Positions 24,901 through 37,600 of a stretch of DNA of 64,000 bases are shown piece by piece. The translations under genes were made by a program, and so were the position numbers. The notes under the pieces are model-generated. The model made no database searches. It saw only the letters and a list, made by a program, of their open reading frames with translations, and was not told the DNA's origin. The stretch's first letter is position 1; each line of letters starts with the position of its first letter. Source of the DNA: Acridotheres tristis (taxonomy: Eukaryota; Chordata; Aves; Passeriformes; Sturnidae); assembly GCA_037013685.1 (NCBI GenBank), contig CM072906.1, positions 7,686,001 to 7,750,000 of the forward strand, read 5' to 3'.

Positions 24901-27900
24901 TTGTATATTAAGATGATAAACACAATATTTTCTATTCTGATTTGAATGCTTGAAATAAAACGTGACCACTTGTTGCATTTGGTGATTCTGTAGGTGAGAC
25001 TGCCCTGGCTTTAGCAGCGTGTACCAACCAGCCAGACATAATTGAGCTGTTAATGGACAATGCCAGGACCAATATTTCCTCTCAGGATTCCAGAGGAAAC
25101 AATATCCTGCATGCATTAGTTACAGTGGCAGAGGATTCCAGAACACAGAATGATTTTGTGATCAGAATGTACGACATGATTCTGCTGAAAAGTAAAGACA
25201 GAAATCTGGAAACAACCAAGAATAAGGAGGGTTTGACACCACTGCAATTAGCTGCAAAAACTGGCAAATTAGAGGTGGGTGTGATTTCAGTAGCATCTAA
25301 GAGAAACTTGTGCTCTGAAACATCTCTTTCCAGGCTGATTATGCTGTTTTATATCCATATTTGGTGAGCTAATTTTGTTCAAAACACAAATATTTCCATT
25401 GCAGTGTTGTTTTTACGCTTCCAGGTTTCTCTGTAACTCACTCCCTCTGTTTAGAACCAGCCTTCTGTTGGACAGAAATTCTGCATTTACCACCAAACAA
25501 TTTCAGAAAACTCACTAGAGCTGCTGTGTTGTACTGCTGTAGAATTTGGTTTGCATAAATCAACTGTAGTGTAAAGAATTGGCAATGGGATGATTTAGAA
25601 AGTAATTAAATTTGAGGAAGGCATAAATGAACACATGGAAAATTGTGCTTTCATACTTCAGAAAAATCTGACAGAAAATCTGAAGGCATTAAAAACACTG
25701 AACTTATATCTTAGAGGTTTTTCACCTCCAGCACCCCTCACTGAATAACACAATTACAAATACATTAAATTGCACAACTGTACAAAATGTTATAGGTAAT
25801 GTATAGGGAGTTTGGGCAGGTATATTCATGTGCTTTCTCGTTTCCCATGAACAACACAGCTGCTGACAAATCATCTGTTCATGTTTTAGATTCTGAAATA
25901 CATCCTGAGCAGAGAGATCAGAGAGAAGCCAAACAGGAGCCTGTCAAGAAAATTCACAGACTGGGCTTATGGTCCTGTTCAGTCTTCTCTGTATGATCTG
26001 ACAGAGCTGGATACCACTGCTGACAACTCAGTGCTGGAAATCATTGTCTATAATACAAATATTGGTGTAAGTTGCCTATTTATATAAAAATATATATGTA
26101 TTTTTTCCTACCAGTACCCCCATTTTAGATGTGTCAGCCTTGCAAACAACTGAATTGCTTGTGAACAGTAATTTTTGGTTCTCAGTTTTTGTGTCAGGAG
26201 AAAGATAAAATTTTTGCTGCTGCGTAATGCCAGCTGTAAGCAAATATGCATTCAGCTCCTGCAACACAGGTTAGGTTTTTTGGGAGTATCTTTTCCTACA
26301 CTGAAGCATTAATTTGACTTAAGAATATAAATATGGCCAAGCTGGTCAGACCAAATACACTTTACCTTAACAGGTTTGTATTTTAGGTGTTTAGGAGTGT
26401 TTGATTTACAAAGCCTGGATTTTACATTTGCTGAATTCAGATCCTGCCACAAAACTTCCATAGGGAGCAGGACCAGGAGCTCACAGGAGAGTTTTAGCTC
26501 AGTCATAATTCACCAGGCTGGGAGTGGTAGCTTTTCCCAGCAGGAGGAGGAATTGTCCCTTTGTCCCATCTCAGGGTGGTCTGGCACATCCCTGAGCACA
26601 GAGGTGTTTCTAGAGCAGCAAGGATAGCATGGAATGAAATAGAGAAAACTCACACCTAAAATTCAGTTTCCTTACAGGCAGCAAGTTGAAATATTTTAAT
26701 TTTTTTTTCTCCTCAGAATCGTCACGAAATGTTGACTTTGGAGCCTCTGAACTCACTCCTGAGGATGAAATGGAAGAAGTTTGCACGGCACATGTTTTTC
26801 ATGTCATGCTGTTTTTATTTCCTGTACAATGTAACATTAACATTGGTTTCCTACCACAGGCCTAATGAAAATGAAGTGAGTACAGCAGCTGAATCTCAGC
26901 AAATTTTACTGACTTGAAAGGAAGTAGTATTTCCTGAATTGTATTTAACATGCTAAAATAAGAGCAGATATTGGGATATCTGGGTATAGAGAGGCCACGT
27001 TCTCCCACATCAATGTGGGAGCATCAGATTTGCATTTTGTGGAAGTGACCTAAATTACAAATACATGATACAAAGATTGAAATACCAGAAGTTTATTTCT
27101 GAAAGGAAAAACAAAATACACTCTTCCCACCTTTGTGAAATTTCCAAACACCTCTGTTAGGTGGCTGATTGTGTAAATACATCAAGAAAATTCTCCCTGG
27201 AAGGGAAGAAATTGTGAACCCAGAGAGTTACAGGTGTGAGGATTTCTGTTGCTTTGCCATTTACCCTCCAGGGTTGGAACTGAGATTTTCTTTCTGGATT
27301 TGTCTTGCAGGCTCCTCCTTATCCACTGGCTCTGACTCGAGGCGTGGGGTGGCTGCAGTTGTCAGGACAGGTGATGGTTATGTTAGGAGCAATATTTTTA
27401 GCCATAAAAGAGGTAAGATTTTTTTTTTTTTTTTTAAGTAACAAATATACAGCTAATTTGTAAAGAACTTCTCTAAATTTATGGATATGCTGCTGCTGAT
27501 ATTGGCAATACACATGGAGGATCTTTGATATGTGTGATGTTCAAATCTTGGGCACAATCACTTATTCACAATGACCCTGGTGATATATTTGAGTACAACT
27601 GTGAAACAAATATAAGGATGTTTGCTTTTCAAATTGTCAATGCAGAGATCTGATATTTGTATAATATCAGTATTGTCCAATTATTGGCATTCAGGGCAAA
27701 AGAATTGCAAGTTGTATTGAAAAAAAAAATCCCATTCTGTAACTTTGCCATGTACTGTAAGTAATTAAAAACAGTAACTTAAATTATGGCAGAGATGAGA
27801 GAATTTTAACCTTTGAATTTACAGCCCTATAAAAAAATTAATTCAATAAATTATCAGTAGATGGATTAGTTGACAACACCAGTTACATTTTTTTGAAAAA

Positions 27901-30900
27901 CAGATGTTGAGGTCTGTTTTCTCTTCCACCATGCCTGTATTTTCTGTTTCTGCCTGCACAGAGTGTGGCCATCTTCCTGCTCAGGCCCTCAGACCTGCAA
28001 TCGATTCTCTCTGATGCCTGGTTCCACTTTGCATTGTAAGTCTGATGTGTATATATATATTTTTTTCTACTATATATAAAATTCTCTATCTCATGGTCAC
28101 AGAGAATGTGCTCCTGTAACAGTCACTTTTTTTCTCCTCAAAATTATCAGTTTGAGAGGGATGGATGTAAGTTTGCCTGCAGCTTTTCTTTAACACAAAC
28201 TGTTGGCTGCACTGTCAGTACCAATACCAGGGTTGATGTGCACAGGGTGGATTTTTTCCCACCTGCCAGTGTCTTCCCTGTTTGTGGAAAATCTGTAATG
28301 ATTTTATCAATTTATTAAGCTAAAGCTGCTTAAATGCCTTCTAAGCTATTGTAAGGATTCTTAACGTCTCTGTCAGCAAAATCTGCATTGAGCAGCTGTT
28401 TTGGAGAGAATAGTTTACATAAATTAAGCTTTAATAGATATAATCCTTATATGTTAATATGCTTATACCACTTGCACCAACCTATTTTATCATTAAATTA
28501 TAATGCCAGTTTCATGGGGAGAATACAAAATCAGCATGAAATTACAAATTAAGCCTAACGAGCAAAGAAACCTTGTTTTTGTAGTTTTCCATTCTGTTGT
28601 TGGTTTTGTGCTAGTAATTTCTCTTTTACATATATGTTTGTTTTTTAACAGTTTTATACAAGCTTTGCTTGTGATCTTCTCTGTCTTTTTGTACTTGTTT
28701 TCCTACAAAGAACACCTGGTGTGTCTTGTTTTGGCAATGGCCCTTGGCTGGGCCAATATGCTCTATTTCACCAGAGGTTTCCAGTCCATGGGCATTTACA
28801 GTGTGATGATTCAAAAGGCAAGTTTTTCTTTTGTTTTACCTGCCTGATGATACCCTATTGTTCTGTAATCCATATCAAGTATATTCAACAGTTATATGTA
28901 CCTTATAATTTGTTTTGAAATGTCTTATTTCCAGTTTTTATGCATTGTTTCAGTAGAACACACAATTTGTCCTTCTGCAACAGCAGGAACTAGTTTGTAT
29001 CTTAATATTGACATTTTTGTTACATTAAATATGTGAGTAGCTCGTGTTTTTTCCAGCTAATATAGTTCTGCAGTTTAATTGCATCATAATCTGTAATGTC
29101 TGTACTGTACAGAATTAGTCACTCTCAGAGAACACACCAAATTTGAGATAAAAAAAAAAATCAGACCTTTGGGTTTGTTTGCTCAAGGAAAGCAGTGTGA
29201 TGCTTTAGTGTGTGCCTCACCTGTATCCCTGCAGAATTCAAATGCACAGAACTAGTTCTGAATTTTAATTTGTCAACTGTTTCATTCCATTTTCAGGTCA
29301 TCCTGCAAGATGTGATAAAGTTTTTAGTTGTCTATATCGTGTTTTTGCTGGGATTTGGCGTAGGTAAATATTACTGGAGAAAAGCACTGATGCTCTGTGT
29401 GAGTAAAAGTTGTAGCATTATTATGAGTAAGAACCCTATTTTCGTGAGAGCTCATGCTGGGGTTTCTTCTGGATGTTAAGTTTAGATGTGAGCAGATGAG
29501 CCTTGCTCTCAAATCCTCAGAATTTCATTTGGATGTGGGCTCCTTCTGCTTCCTGGAACTGTCACCTGCCTGCTCTGTGTGGCTGGGCAGCTCTGGCTCT
29601 CTTAAGCAGTTGGAATTCTTTGGGGTGAAATGCCCTGTACTCCTAAATAATGACTGAAATTTCCTTGTGCTTCCCTCTCAGCTCTCGCTGCCCTGATCGA
29701 GACGTGCCAGGAGGGTGGGGAATGCCGTTCCCACAGCAGCCTGGGACCCGTCCTGATGGATCTTTTCAAGCTCACCCTAGGACTGGGGGACCTGGAGATC
29801 CAGCAGAACTCCAAGTACCCTGTTCTGTTTCTCCTGCTCCTCATAACTTTCGTTGTGCTGACGTTTGTTCTTCTCTTGAACATGCTGATTGCGTTAATGG
29901 GAGAAACCGTGGAGGATATTTCTAAGGAGAGTGAGCACATCTGGAAACTCCAGGTTGGTTTGGGAGGTGCTTGGGCTAAAACCCTCATGCTGACACGACA
30001 GCTAAAGTGTTAAAGAGAATCCTCATTTGGTTTTGTGTGTGAATAATAGAAATAAATAATTCCAGAATGAGAGAATTTTAATAACTTTGGAATTAACAAT
30101 CCTAAAGGTGTGATATCATGGCTTGGATTTCCAACCTATGCACTGTCATGGCTTTCATTCCCCTGGATATGTCACAGGATGATGTGTTTCACTATTTTTC
30201 TAGGAATCTGAATCCCTATTGTCAGTGATTTGCTGTTTTTGGTGTTGGCTGTGGGTGGAGGCGTGACCTGTTCTGAACTGCAAACTGTGCATGCTGTGAA
30301 ATCAGGCCATGGCCAACCATACTCATTTTACTATTTACTGCCAACAGAGAGCCAGGACTATTTTGGAATTTGAAAAATTCTTACCAAAATGCCTGAGGAA
30401 AAAATTCCAGCTGGGAGAACGGTGTAAAGTGGCTGAAAATGACACCAGGGTGTGTTTAAGGTAAAGCAAAGCTGGAATAAAGTGCTATCAAGTCTGCTCT
30501 CTTTATGCTGCTTCAAGGCTATTTCTCCTCAAAACCCTTAAAAAAATATTTCTATTATCTCTAAAAATTGTGCTAGATGCATATTTAGTAAGAAAGCAGA
30601 TTTTCATCTTCATATGTTTTTTACTGTAGAAGCATCAAATCTGCTTGCAGTAAATGTCACTTTATCATAATCTCCTTTGAATGTCAGCTTAAAAGCCACC
30701 ACAGTTAAGTTGATTGGTAATTGATGATTACCATATTAAAGAACTGTGCTGTTTAATGAAAAATACTTAAATATTTCAAGACTGTACTAACAAGGTGTGA
30801 AATTATGAAGTAGTCTTGGTATTATTCTCACCTTCATACAGTGCCTGACAGTGCAAAAGACATTCAGGCTTTTAGTGCCAGCAAAGCAGGTGGTAAAGTG

Positions 30901-31615
30901 TGACAATCCCAGGAAGGAATAAAGGGGGAAGATCAGTGATGCAGCTGGGGGATGATGCATGGTGATAACACAATTTATGTGCAATGCAAACAGGATTAAT
31001 GAAGTGAAATGGACCGAGTGGAAAACCCATGTTTCATTTATTAATGAAGATCCAGGGCCAACAGGTACTGTGGAATTTTATGACACCTTATTTGCAGAAT
31101 CTTTCCTTCTTAGAAATGCTTTTTGATACAGTTTCTATACCTTACAAAAATATAAACTCTCATATTAAACCACACATTATTGCTAGAGAAACCCATGGTT
31201 AATATGGCAATGGTGTTAAATTACTTTTAAAGACTTGGAGAGAGCTTTGGTGACAAACAAGTTTTGTAACATATGTACTGGATGACATCAATGTTGGCCA
31301 GGAAATCCAAGACATCCATCTGCTGCCAGGGCAGGAGTGTCCTGGAGAAAGGAGCTCCCTCTGGGGTGAAAAATTTCTGTAGAAGATATGGTAGCAAACT
31401 GAGCTTGCTGTTTAAATAAAATATATGTTTTTAACAAGAAAAAACAAAGGTGCAAAAGTATGATCTTACCTATACAGTTTCTACCATATCCTGTTATGTT
31501 TACAATGCATTTTTTTGCAGATCCAAGCAAAATTCAAGATAATTCAAGAACTAATAGCAAAAACACCCTGAATACGTTTGAAGAAATGGATGATTTGCCT
31601 GAAACTTCTGTTTAG
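18909..31615 (+). CDS. TRPV3: TRPV3 cation channel, complete coding region in 17 exons
   Basis: Heat-gated Ca2+-permeable channel, mainly of epithelia and skin. Exons: 18909-19027, 21430-21534, 23097-23183, 23877-24034, 24308-24484, 24659-24799, 24994-25274, 25890-26066, 26717-26875, 27311-27412, 27962-28035, 28652-28817, 29297-29363, 29682-29953, 30348-30460, 30994-31064, 31521-31615. All phases join, giving 787 residues (human about 790). The start is chosen because [14 protein letters not shown] aligns with the human N-terminus and no in-frame alternative fits. Order: flexible N-tail (1-105), ankyrin repeats (about 110-360), pre-S1 (NRHEM at 416-420), S1-S4, S4-S5 linker, pore helix and filter GLGD (residues 638-641, at 29780-29791), S6 ([11 protein letters not shown]), TRP box ([15 protein letters not shown]), and the diagnostic TRPV3 tail ending LPETSV. 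One intron uses a GC donor (28818). Confidence 0.97.
23239..23278 (+). repeat. 20-bp imperfect tandem duplication in TRPV3 intron
   Basis: agggtagatattccttattt is followed directly by a near copy starting agggtagatattacctatt. Two copies only, in the intron after coding exon 3. Confidence 0.7.
24308..25274 (+). CDS. TRPV3: TRPV3 core ankyrin-repeat exons
   Basis: Three consecutive coding exons (24308-24484, 24659-24799, 24994-25274) carry the centre of the ankyrin-repeat domain. Visible markers are [76 protein letters not shown] and [13 protein letters not shown]. Repeats of this type bind ATP/calmodulin and form inter-subunit contacts in TRPV channels. Exon phases run 1, 1, 0 without interruption. 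Confidence 0.95.
28041..28080 (+). repeat. TA-rich low-complexity tract in TRPV3 intron
   Basis: AT-rich sequence with TATATA runs directly downstream of the donor at 28036. No function is evident. Confidence 0.5.
29682..29953 (+). CDS. TRPV3: TRPV3 pore exon
   Basis: This 272-base exon encodes a short Cys-containing turret (ETCQEGGEC), pore helix [10 protein letters not shown] with the filter [15 protein letters not shown]6 and the start of the TRP domain (SEHIWKLQ). It is the counterpart of the 317-base TRPV1 pore exon; the size difference comes from the shorter turret. The two turret cysteines at residues 613 and 619 align with human KCPKDNKDC. Confidence 0.95.
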
Positions 31616-33590
31616 TTGTGCTGTGCTTGACCTGTGGCTCTTCTGAAGGTTAAAAGCATCAGCAGTGGATGCTGAAAGCTTTGTGGCTGTTTTGGACAGC
31701 TGTAGCCAGCTGGAACACACAAACTTTCAGTGGCACAGTCTGATGGATTGAACCCATTTATTCAGAGCAGCTGAGCTGAAATAAATGGGATTATTTCACT
31801 GGGTCACTTCTGAGCCTCTCAAACTGTCGCTGTCCAAGTTTGCCTGATGTTCCTCAAACTTGGCTTGAGATGTTTAACTGGATAAAAAAGGTCAAATGTC
31901 AGATATTTCTTCTTTTTGTGGAAAATTAGGGTCATCTTGATCCCAATCTCTTGGTTTTTGGAATCTGTAACTCATGAGAAACTCATTTTGTACACTGAAA
32001 AAAAAAAAAGTTCGTGTTGTGGAGGAAAGCAAAGCATTTCAGTTCTGACAATGACTACATGAAGTATGTTAATTTGAAATAACAAGGCTCTGGGTACCTT
32101 TGCAGCTTTTGCATTGACTGTCAGTGTTACTGGAGGCTTGGTCCCATAAGTTGGAAAAAGCCTCCTCAGGTCCCAGGGGCTTTGCCTGATCTGTTTTACT
32201 CTGTGCAGTCCCCAGGGTGTAATTGGAGTTTATTGCTGTTTATTTATTACTGTGTGTCTGTGCCTCCCCATGAAATAACAGGGCAGAAATATAATTCCTG
32301 ATGGAGGAGATTTGCTTCAGTCACAACATTACTTTTCCTCCTTGGCTTTTCCATGCTGTTGCATCTCCCTACATAAAAAGTTATGACACTGGAAGCTCTT
32401 CTGAATTAATTTTTGCATTCAACCACTTCAGAAAAATCAGAAGTCAGTATTTCTTCCCGAGGTGAACAAAATTAGTTCAATGCAATGCAATTCCAGACAT
32501 TTTTTTATTCAGAGGACTCTGTAATGCATTTCTGTAGCTCTTTTTTCACTACTGTGATGACCAAATATTATGAATTATATTTTTAGATTTCTATTTTATG
32601 TGTGTATATATAAGGAGAAACATTTGTTCTGTTTACTTTCAAATTTCAATGAACACATGTCTCCAGTGTCATGGCTTTTCATCAGAATTATTCATGTGGT
32701 GCCTGTTTTAAAGGTGCTTTTTTAGGTGAGACTCAGGGGAACTCAGTTCTGTGTTTGAATGATAATAAGAATTGCATTGGATTTTGCAGCTGTGGGCAAA
32801 ATGATCCAAAAGACTTTCTTAAGACAGAAGAGAGCATGAGGGAGCCCTGCAGTGGGAAGGATAATGCAAAATATTTACAGGGCTGGTGAATGTGGGCCCT
32901 GCTGCCCAGCCAGCCTCTGACAGACGCCGTGTCCCGAATTTCCAACCGTGGCCTGGATGGATGGGATCACAGGAAACCTCAGCTGTGTCCTGGCAGGGCA
33001 CAGGGATTGCAGGGGAAGGACATTTGTGTGCCCACAGTCCATGTCACACCCAGCACTGCTTGGCTTTCTCAGCAGGAGATGTGAGCATGAGAAGAAAAGT
33101 TCCTGCAGTTTCACAATCCTTGGTCTTTGCTGGTTCGTTCTGCACCAAAGCTGCCAGAGAAGGACTTTGCTTCAGGACTGCACAGGTCTGCTTGGATCCT
33201 TTCAGATCCTTTCAGTGCCAGTTTTTGTACAAAAAAAGAAAAAAATACCTCTTGACACACACTCAGGAACCAGGCTGGGCCACGAGGCTGTGGCCACTGG
33301 AAACACAGAGATCTCTGCGCTGGGAAACAGGGAAGGCACAAAAAATCCCTACAAAAAACCCTACAAAAATCCCTACTGCTGTGCCACTGCCCAGGTCCCA
33401 AACCGTGTGGATGAACTCAGGGTTGTTTCTAAAAGCTGTCCCTGAGGAAATGCCCTCCTTGTGTGGCCACAGAGCTCGGCCACCTCACATCGACCGTGTG
33501 CTGTCTCCAGGCTTTTACCAAGGAAACTCTGAATAATGACTAGAGCAGGTAATTCTGTGCTTTTTATACCATGTTTATTTAAATTAAGGA
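31616..33590 (+). other. Probable TRPV3 3' UTR / downstream region
   Basis: No conserved coding exon is visible. It contains the longest open frame of the region (32886-33536, 216 codons), which resembles no family I know. A short tandem tract of (cctacaaaaa)-like units lies at about 33340-33376. Interpretation as 3' UTR depends on use of the polyA site at 33591. Confidence 0.45.
31780..31785 (+). terminator. TRPV3: Candidate proximal TRPV3 polyadenylation signal
   Basis: AATAAA about 165 bases after the TRPV3 stop (31613-31615). The downstream sequence is only moderately G/T-rich. A second, better-looking site lies at 33591. Confidence 0.4.
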
Positions 33591-33596
33591 AATAAA
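33591..33596 (+). terminator. TRPV3: Candidate distal TRPV3 polyadenylation signal
   Basis: AATAAA is followed within about 30 bases by a strong GT/T-rich element (ctgtgtttgttttttttg). If used, TRPV3 would have a 3' UTR of about 2 kb (31616 to about 33620). An AATAAA for the opposite strand sits only 12 bases away (33574-33579), suggesting the meeting point of two convergent transcripts. Confidence 0.5.
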
Positions 33597-33599
33597 ACT

Positions 33600-34607
33600 T
33601 GGCATTCAATCAACATTCTGCCCTGTGTTTGTTTTTTTTGAAATTTTAATGCCACAAGAGTTACACAAAGGCAGGGGAAAAAAAGCTTTAAATTTAGTAG
33701 TAAATGAGGATGGCATCACTTCTCAAAGGTAAGATATGACAGTTATCTGGACAATTAAACTTTCAGTAAATAATTAAGAACTTTGCATAAAGATACATTA
33801 ATGTTTATCACCAACTTGTCAAATATGTAAAAAACAACATTAGAAAATTAATTAAACCCCCATTTTTTCCTCTTTTTAAGATGTTATGACAGGCTTTGTC
33901 TCTACAGATACAGAACAAGTCTCTCCATGTGGAATTCTTCTTAATTTCCATTCTGGAATACTCAGGTATGGTTTGTGCACTGCTCTTCATTGAAACTCCT
34001 AAATCTTACCTTAAATCAGAAGCAGCTTGAATTAGTTGTGAAATAGACTAAAATGAAATGTAAAGCTTTTTAGAGTATATTTCTCTGAAATCCTGTTTTT
34101 AGTTTGTTTGTAAGTATGGAAACAAAATAAACCCCAAGGCTTCCACTTCAGCACAGAGGGGGTCAGTCAGATATGCAGATAATATCATTTATTAACACTC
34201 TCCCCTTGTTTCTCTCTGTCCAGCTTTTCCTTTGTCTCACATTTTGTGTTTACCTGAGGAATTAATTTCATGGATCAGCCCATTGTAAAAAGTGTTGGCT
34301 ATTGAGGTTTGGGGTTAAGAAGTAGAAAAGCTGTAGTTTTTGTATATAATGTAGTACTGTGGATGAGCTTCTTCATAAAAACTTCATAAAAATATTTATA
34401 AATTCTTTGCATTATAGGAGTCTATTAGAACAATAAACAGAGTCACAATCAGCATTATGACAATAGATCTCAAAGTGCCCAGCAAGGTTAATTAAATTAC
34501 AACTTAGAATTAGTTTCTGCATTTATTTATCCCACAAGTTACTACTGAATGACCCTGGACTTGACAAAGAAACCCACTTTTTATATGAAAAAATCTGTAA
34601 CAAGCTC
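33600..34607 (-). other. Probable ASPA 3' UTR / intergenic
   Basis: AT-rich sequence between the ASPA stop and the convergent TRPV3 end. Minus-strand AATAAA hexamers (TTTATT on the given strand) occur at 34522-34527, near 34188 and at 33574-33579. Any of them could end ASPA mRNA. No gene seen. Confidence 0.5.
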
Positions 34608-37600
34608 TTAAGAAGTGCTCTGCTCTGAGACTGGCAACCTGAGGTGTTTTGCAGTGAGTTTGATTTTCTCTGTTTTTACAAAAGCTTGTTTCTTTTCATA
34701 ATATGCAGCTTCATTAATAAATGTTGGATAGACTGTACAGTTCCCCTGATATGGAATTACTTCTCCATCAAGAGTCAAAAATAGAGGATCACCATTCTTC
34801 AGTGGCTGCCAGTCTTGATCCTTAGGGAAAGAAAATAAATAGAATATATTTACTTTCAGGTTTTTGTATATTTTATGTGATTCTTGAGTTAATGCTAATT
34901 ATGCTAATTTCTGCAGTTTATGGCAAAAGCTTTTAAAATAATTCCTTCTAATCTTAATACATAATTTTGTGTGTCTGGCCCTCATTTTCAGAATTCACTA
35001 GTAAAGTGAACTAGAAGGAAACTGCAGATGCTCACAATTGATTGAAAACAGACACTCGTTTTAGAATTAAAAATTAGGTTTGTATTCTAAACTATAAGCT
35101 GTGCTATTGTCTTTTTCTTTGTAGCCATTTTAGAGTCAGTGATTCCCAAGACAGTTCCTGAAATAATGAATGTATGACCTTAGTGAGAGAACCTAACCCT
35201 AGGGGAGGTCTAAAGTATTCAATAAAACCCATTGGCAATATTGGCATTTTAAATATTTATTACTAAAATATACAACAATATAGCAGAAGCAACACAGGAA
35301 TAAGTAGAAAATGTCACAAAAGGAAACTATTCTAGAATTTACCTGTAGTTGAGGATGAATTATTGCAATAATTTCACCATTCTTATTCCTGGGATAATCT
35401 ACTTTCTCCATTATTTTAAAAACCTCGACTGTGCATGGTGGAAATTCCTTGCCTAGAAAGAATAAATGTAATTTCATGTCAAGATGAAAAACAACCTGTT
35501 AAAAAGAACACTGCATTATTTATTCTCTGTAAAATGGCTCAAATCATCAGGTTGTCCCCTTAAAGCCAAGTTGTAGAAATATAGTCCAGTCATGTATTGG
35601 GGCATATGAAGTTCAAATCTAAATTTGCTACTGAAATGTTACTTTTCACTTAAAAAGACCTATTTTGTAGATGAGGAAATCAATGAAAGGTCTGTTTGCT
35701 AGTGTTGCACAGCACAGAGTGGCATCAGTGGTATTTAATCTTTACTATTCCATGGTATTCAGTGGAAATTCTGACATATATAACTGCATTATTTTCTTTC
35801 GATTTCAAAAAACCCCAACCCACTGACAAAATATACCCTGAAAAAATTAAGAACACTTATTTTGTCAGAGTGTATTTTAGGCAGTGCACAGGTCAGACTT
35901 GAATTTTTAAATTCTTCCCTCCACCTTTTACATGTTTAACTGTAAAATGTTATAGCCCAACCCATTTTTAAAAATATTCTCCTAAAACAGCCCACTGACA
36001 TGACACAGGATGCTGTAATCTCTCATTACCTTCATTAAAAAGTTGCACAAAATCAAGGCCATGTTTAACAATCTTCCTCATTTTGTCCAAAACATCAGCT
36101 CTAGCAACACCTTGTGGCTGGGGCCCCACCTCGACACCTGTTTGGAGATGAGGGAGATCATTAATGTCACTTCATTAGTGTCACCATCACACAGCAAGGA
36201 GAAATGTCTAAGATTGTAAGGCACAGAATTATGTGGGTTTTTAAGGCAAACAAGTCCTTGTCATATATTATATTTTGTGCAAAGGGTGGGTTAATTGAGT
36301 TTAAGGATTTCTGTGTTTTGTAAGCCACAACTCTGACTGTATAAATCAGAACTCTTCAGAAGAATGGGTAATCACATAAATTCAATTTAATAAATATATT
36401 GTCAAACAAACAGCTCCTGGTGCTCAGAGCACTCTGCAGAAGGCAATGAACACATCTGAAAACAGCCACATTTCAAAATCCTTTCTGGTGGGCTCCAAGA
36501 GCCTTTAGATTTGATATTTACCAACAGGATGTTTTGCCACAGACCGGGTTGTTGCATATTTCAGGCTGGGATGTTCAATCAGCAGAACGGGACAAGGTTC
36601 TGGAGCCAAAGCGTTCTGTGGAGATGGTTTAAAAATGTCTTTGTCATGTAAAACGGTTTAAAATGTTGTGCCACAAAAGATTACTGATGCAGAAGTGATT
36701 TACACAATGTCTTCAATATGTTGCCTTTATTTCAGGGCCCTCAAGGAAGTAGGACATCTTTAGAAAATGCACAAAGCTGTGTTTGTTGGTGTCTGTTCCA
36801 TTAACTGATGCCAGGCAGCTCCAATGAACCAGAACTGAGCACAGTTCTAGTCTTGAACTGCCAGCAGAGAAAAAAAAATCTCCTCAGCATGGTTCCAAAA
36901 GTGAGAACTGAAATACCATAGAGCAGATTTCAACTACTTTATTTGGGGTTCGACTCCAATTCTCTTATGAGGACACAGATTGTGAATTAAGCCTCATTTT
37001 AATCTTTATTGGCATTTTTGCTACTTGAGGCTTCTTTCCTGATAACTGGCCCACCATTACTCTTCATATAATTTTAGGCAAAACCTTTTTAGGTCTTCAT
37101 ATATTATTTTATAAGAATGTAAAAAGAATACATGTAATAAGAGAAAAAATATTTGAAAAGACCTTGTTTCTAAGGGGGGGAAAAAAATTTAAATTCCACA
37201 CCATTTGCCCAACCTGGATTCCATCTATCACCAGAATTCAAGCAAATGATGTTTAAAGCTGCACTTCTGCAAACCTCACTCTAGCAAAGCTTATCAGCTT
37301 CAGGAGCAGCAGAATCAAACAGCTTCTAAAGAGACATCACTGATAAGGGAACAGTGTCATTAGCTACTTCCTTTATTTGTTACATCTCTTTATTTAATGA
37401 AATTAATGTTTAACTATTCAGCATGTGTAACCCAAATTTATCCAAGTTCCTGACAGATCAGTGTGAAAGCAAATTAAACTGCATTAATTTTCATAGATGT
37501 TATGGGCAAAGAGGAATACTTAGAATCAGTCTTAATAATGCTCATTTTAATACATGGAGATATGATGAGTTTAAATCTGAATTACCTGATATTATAATTA

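Noticed and set aside
32886..33536. A 216-codon plus-strand open frame downstream of TRPV3
   Set aside because: No recognisable domain, a competing long frame overlaps it in another register, and it lies between the TRPV3 stop and a strong polyA signal. Most likely a chance frame in 3' UTR sequence.
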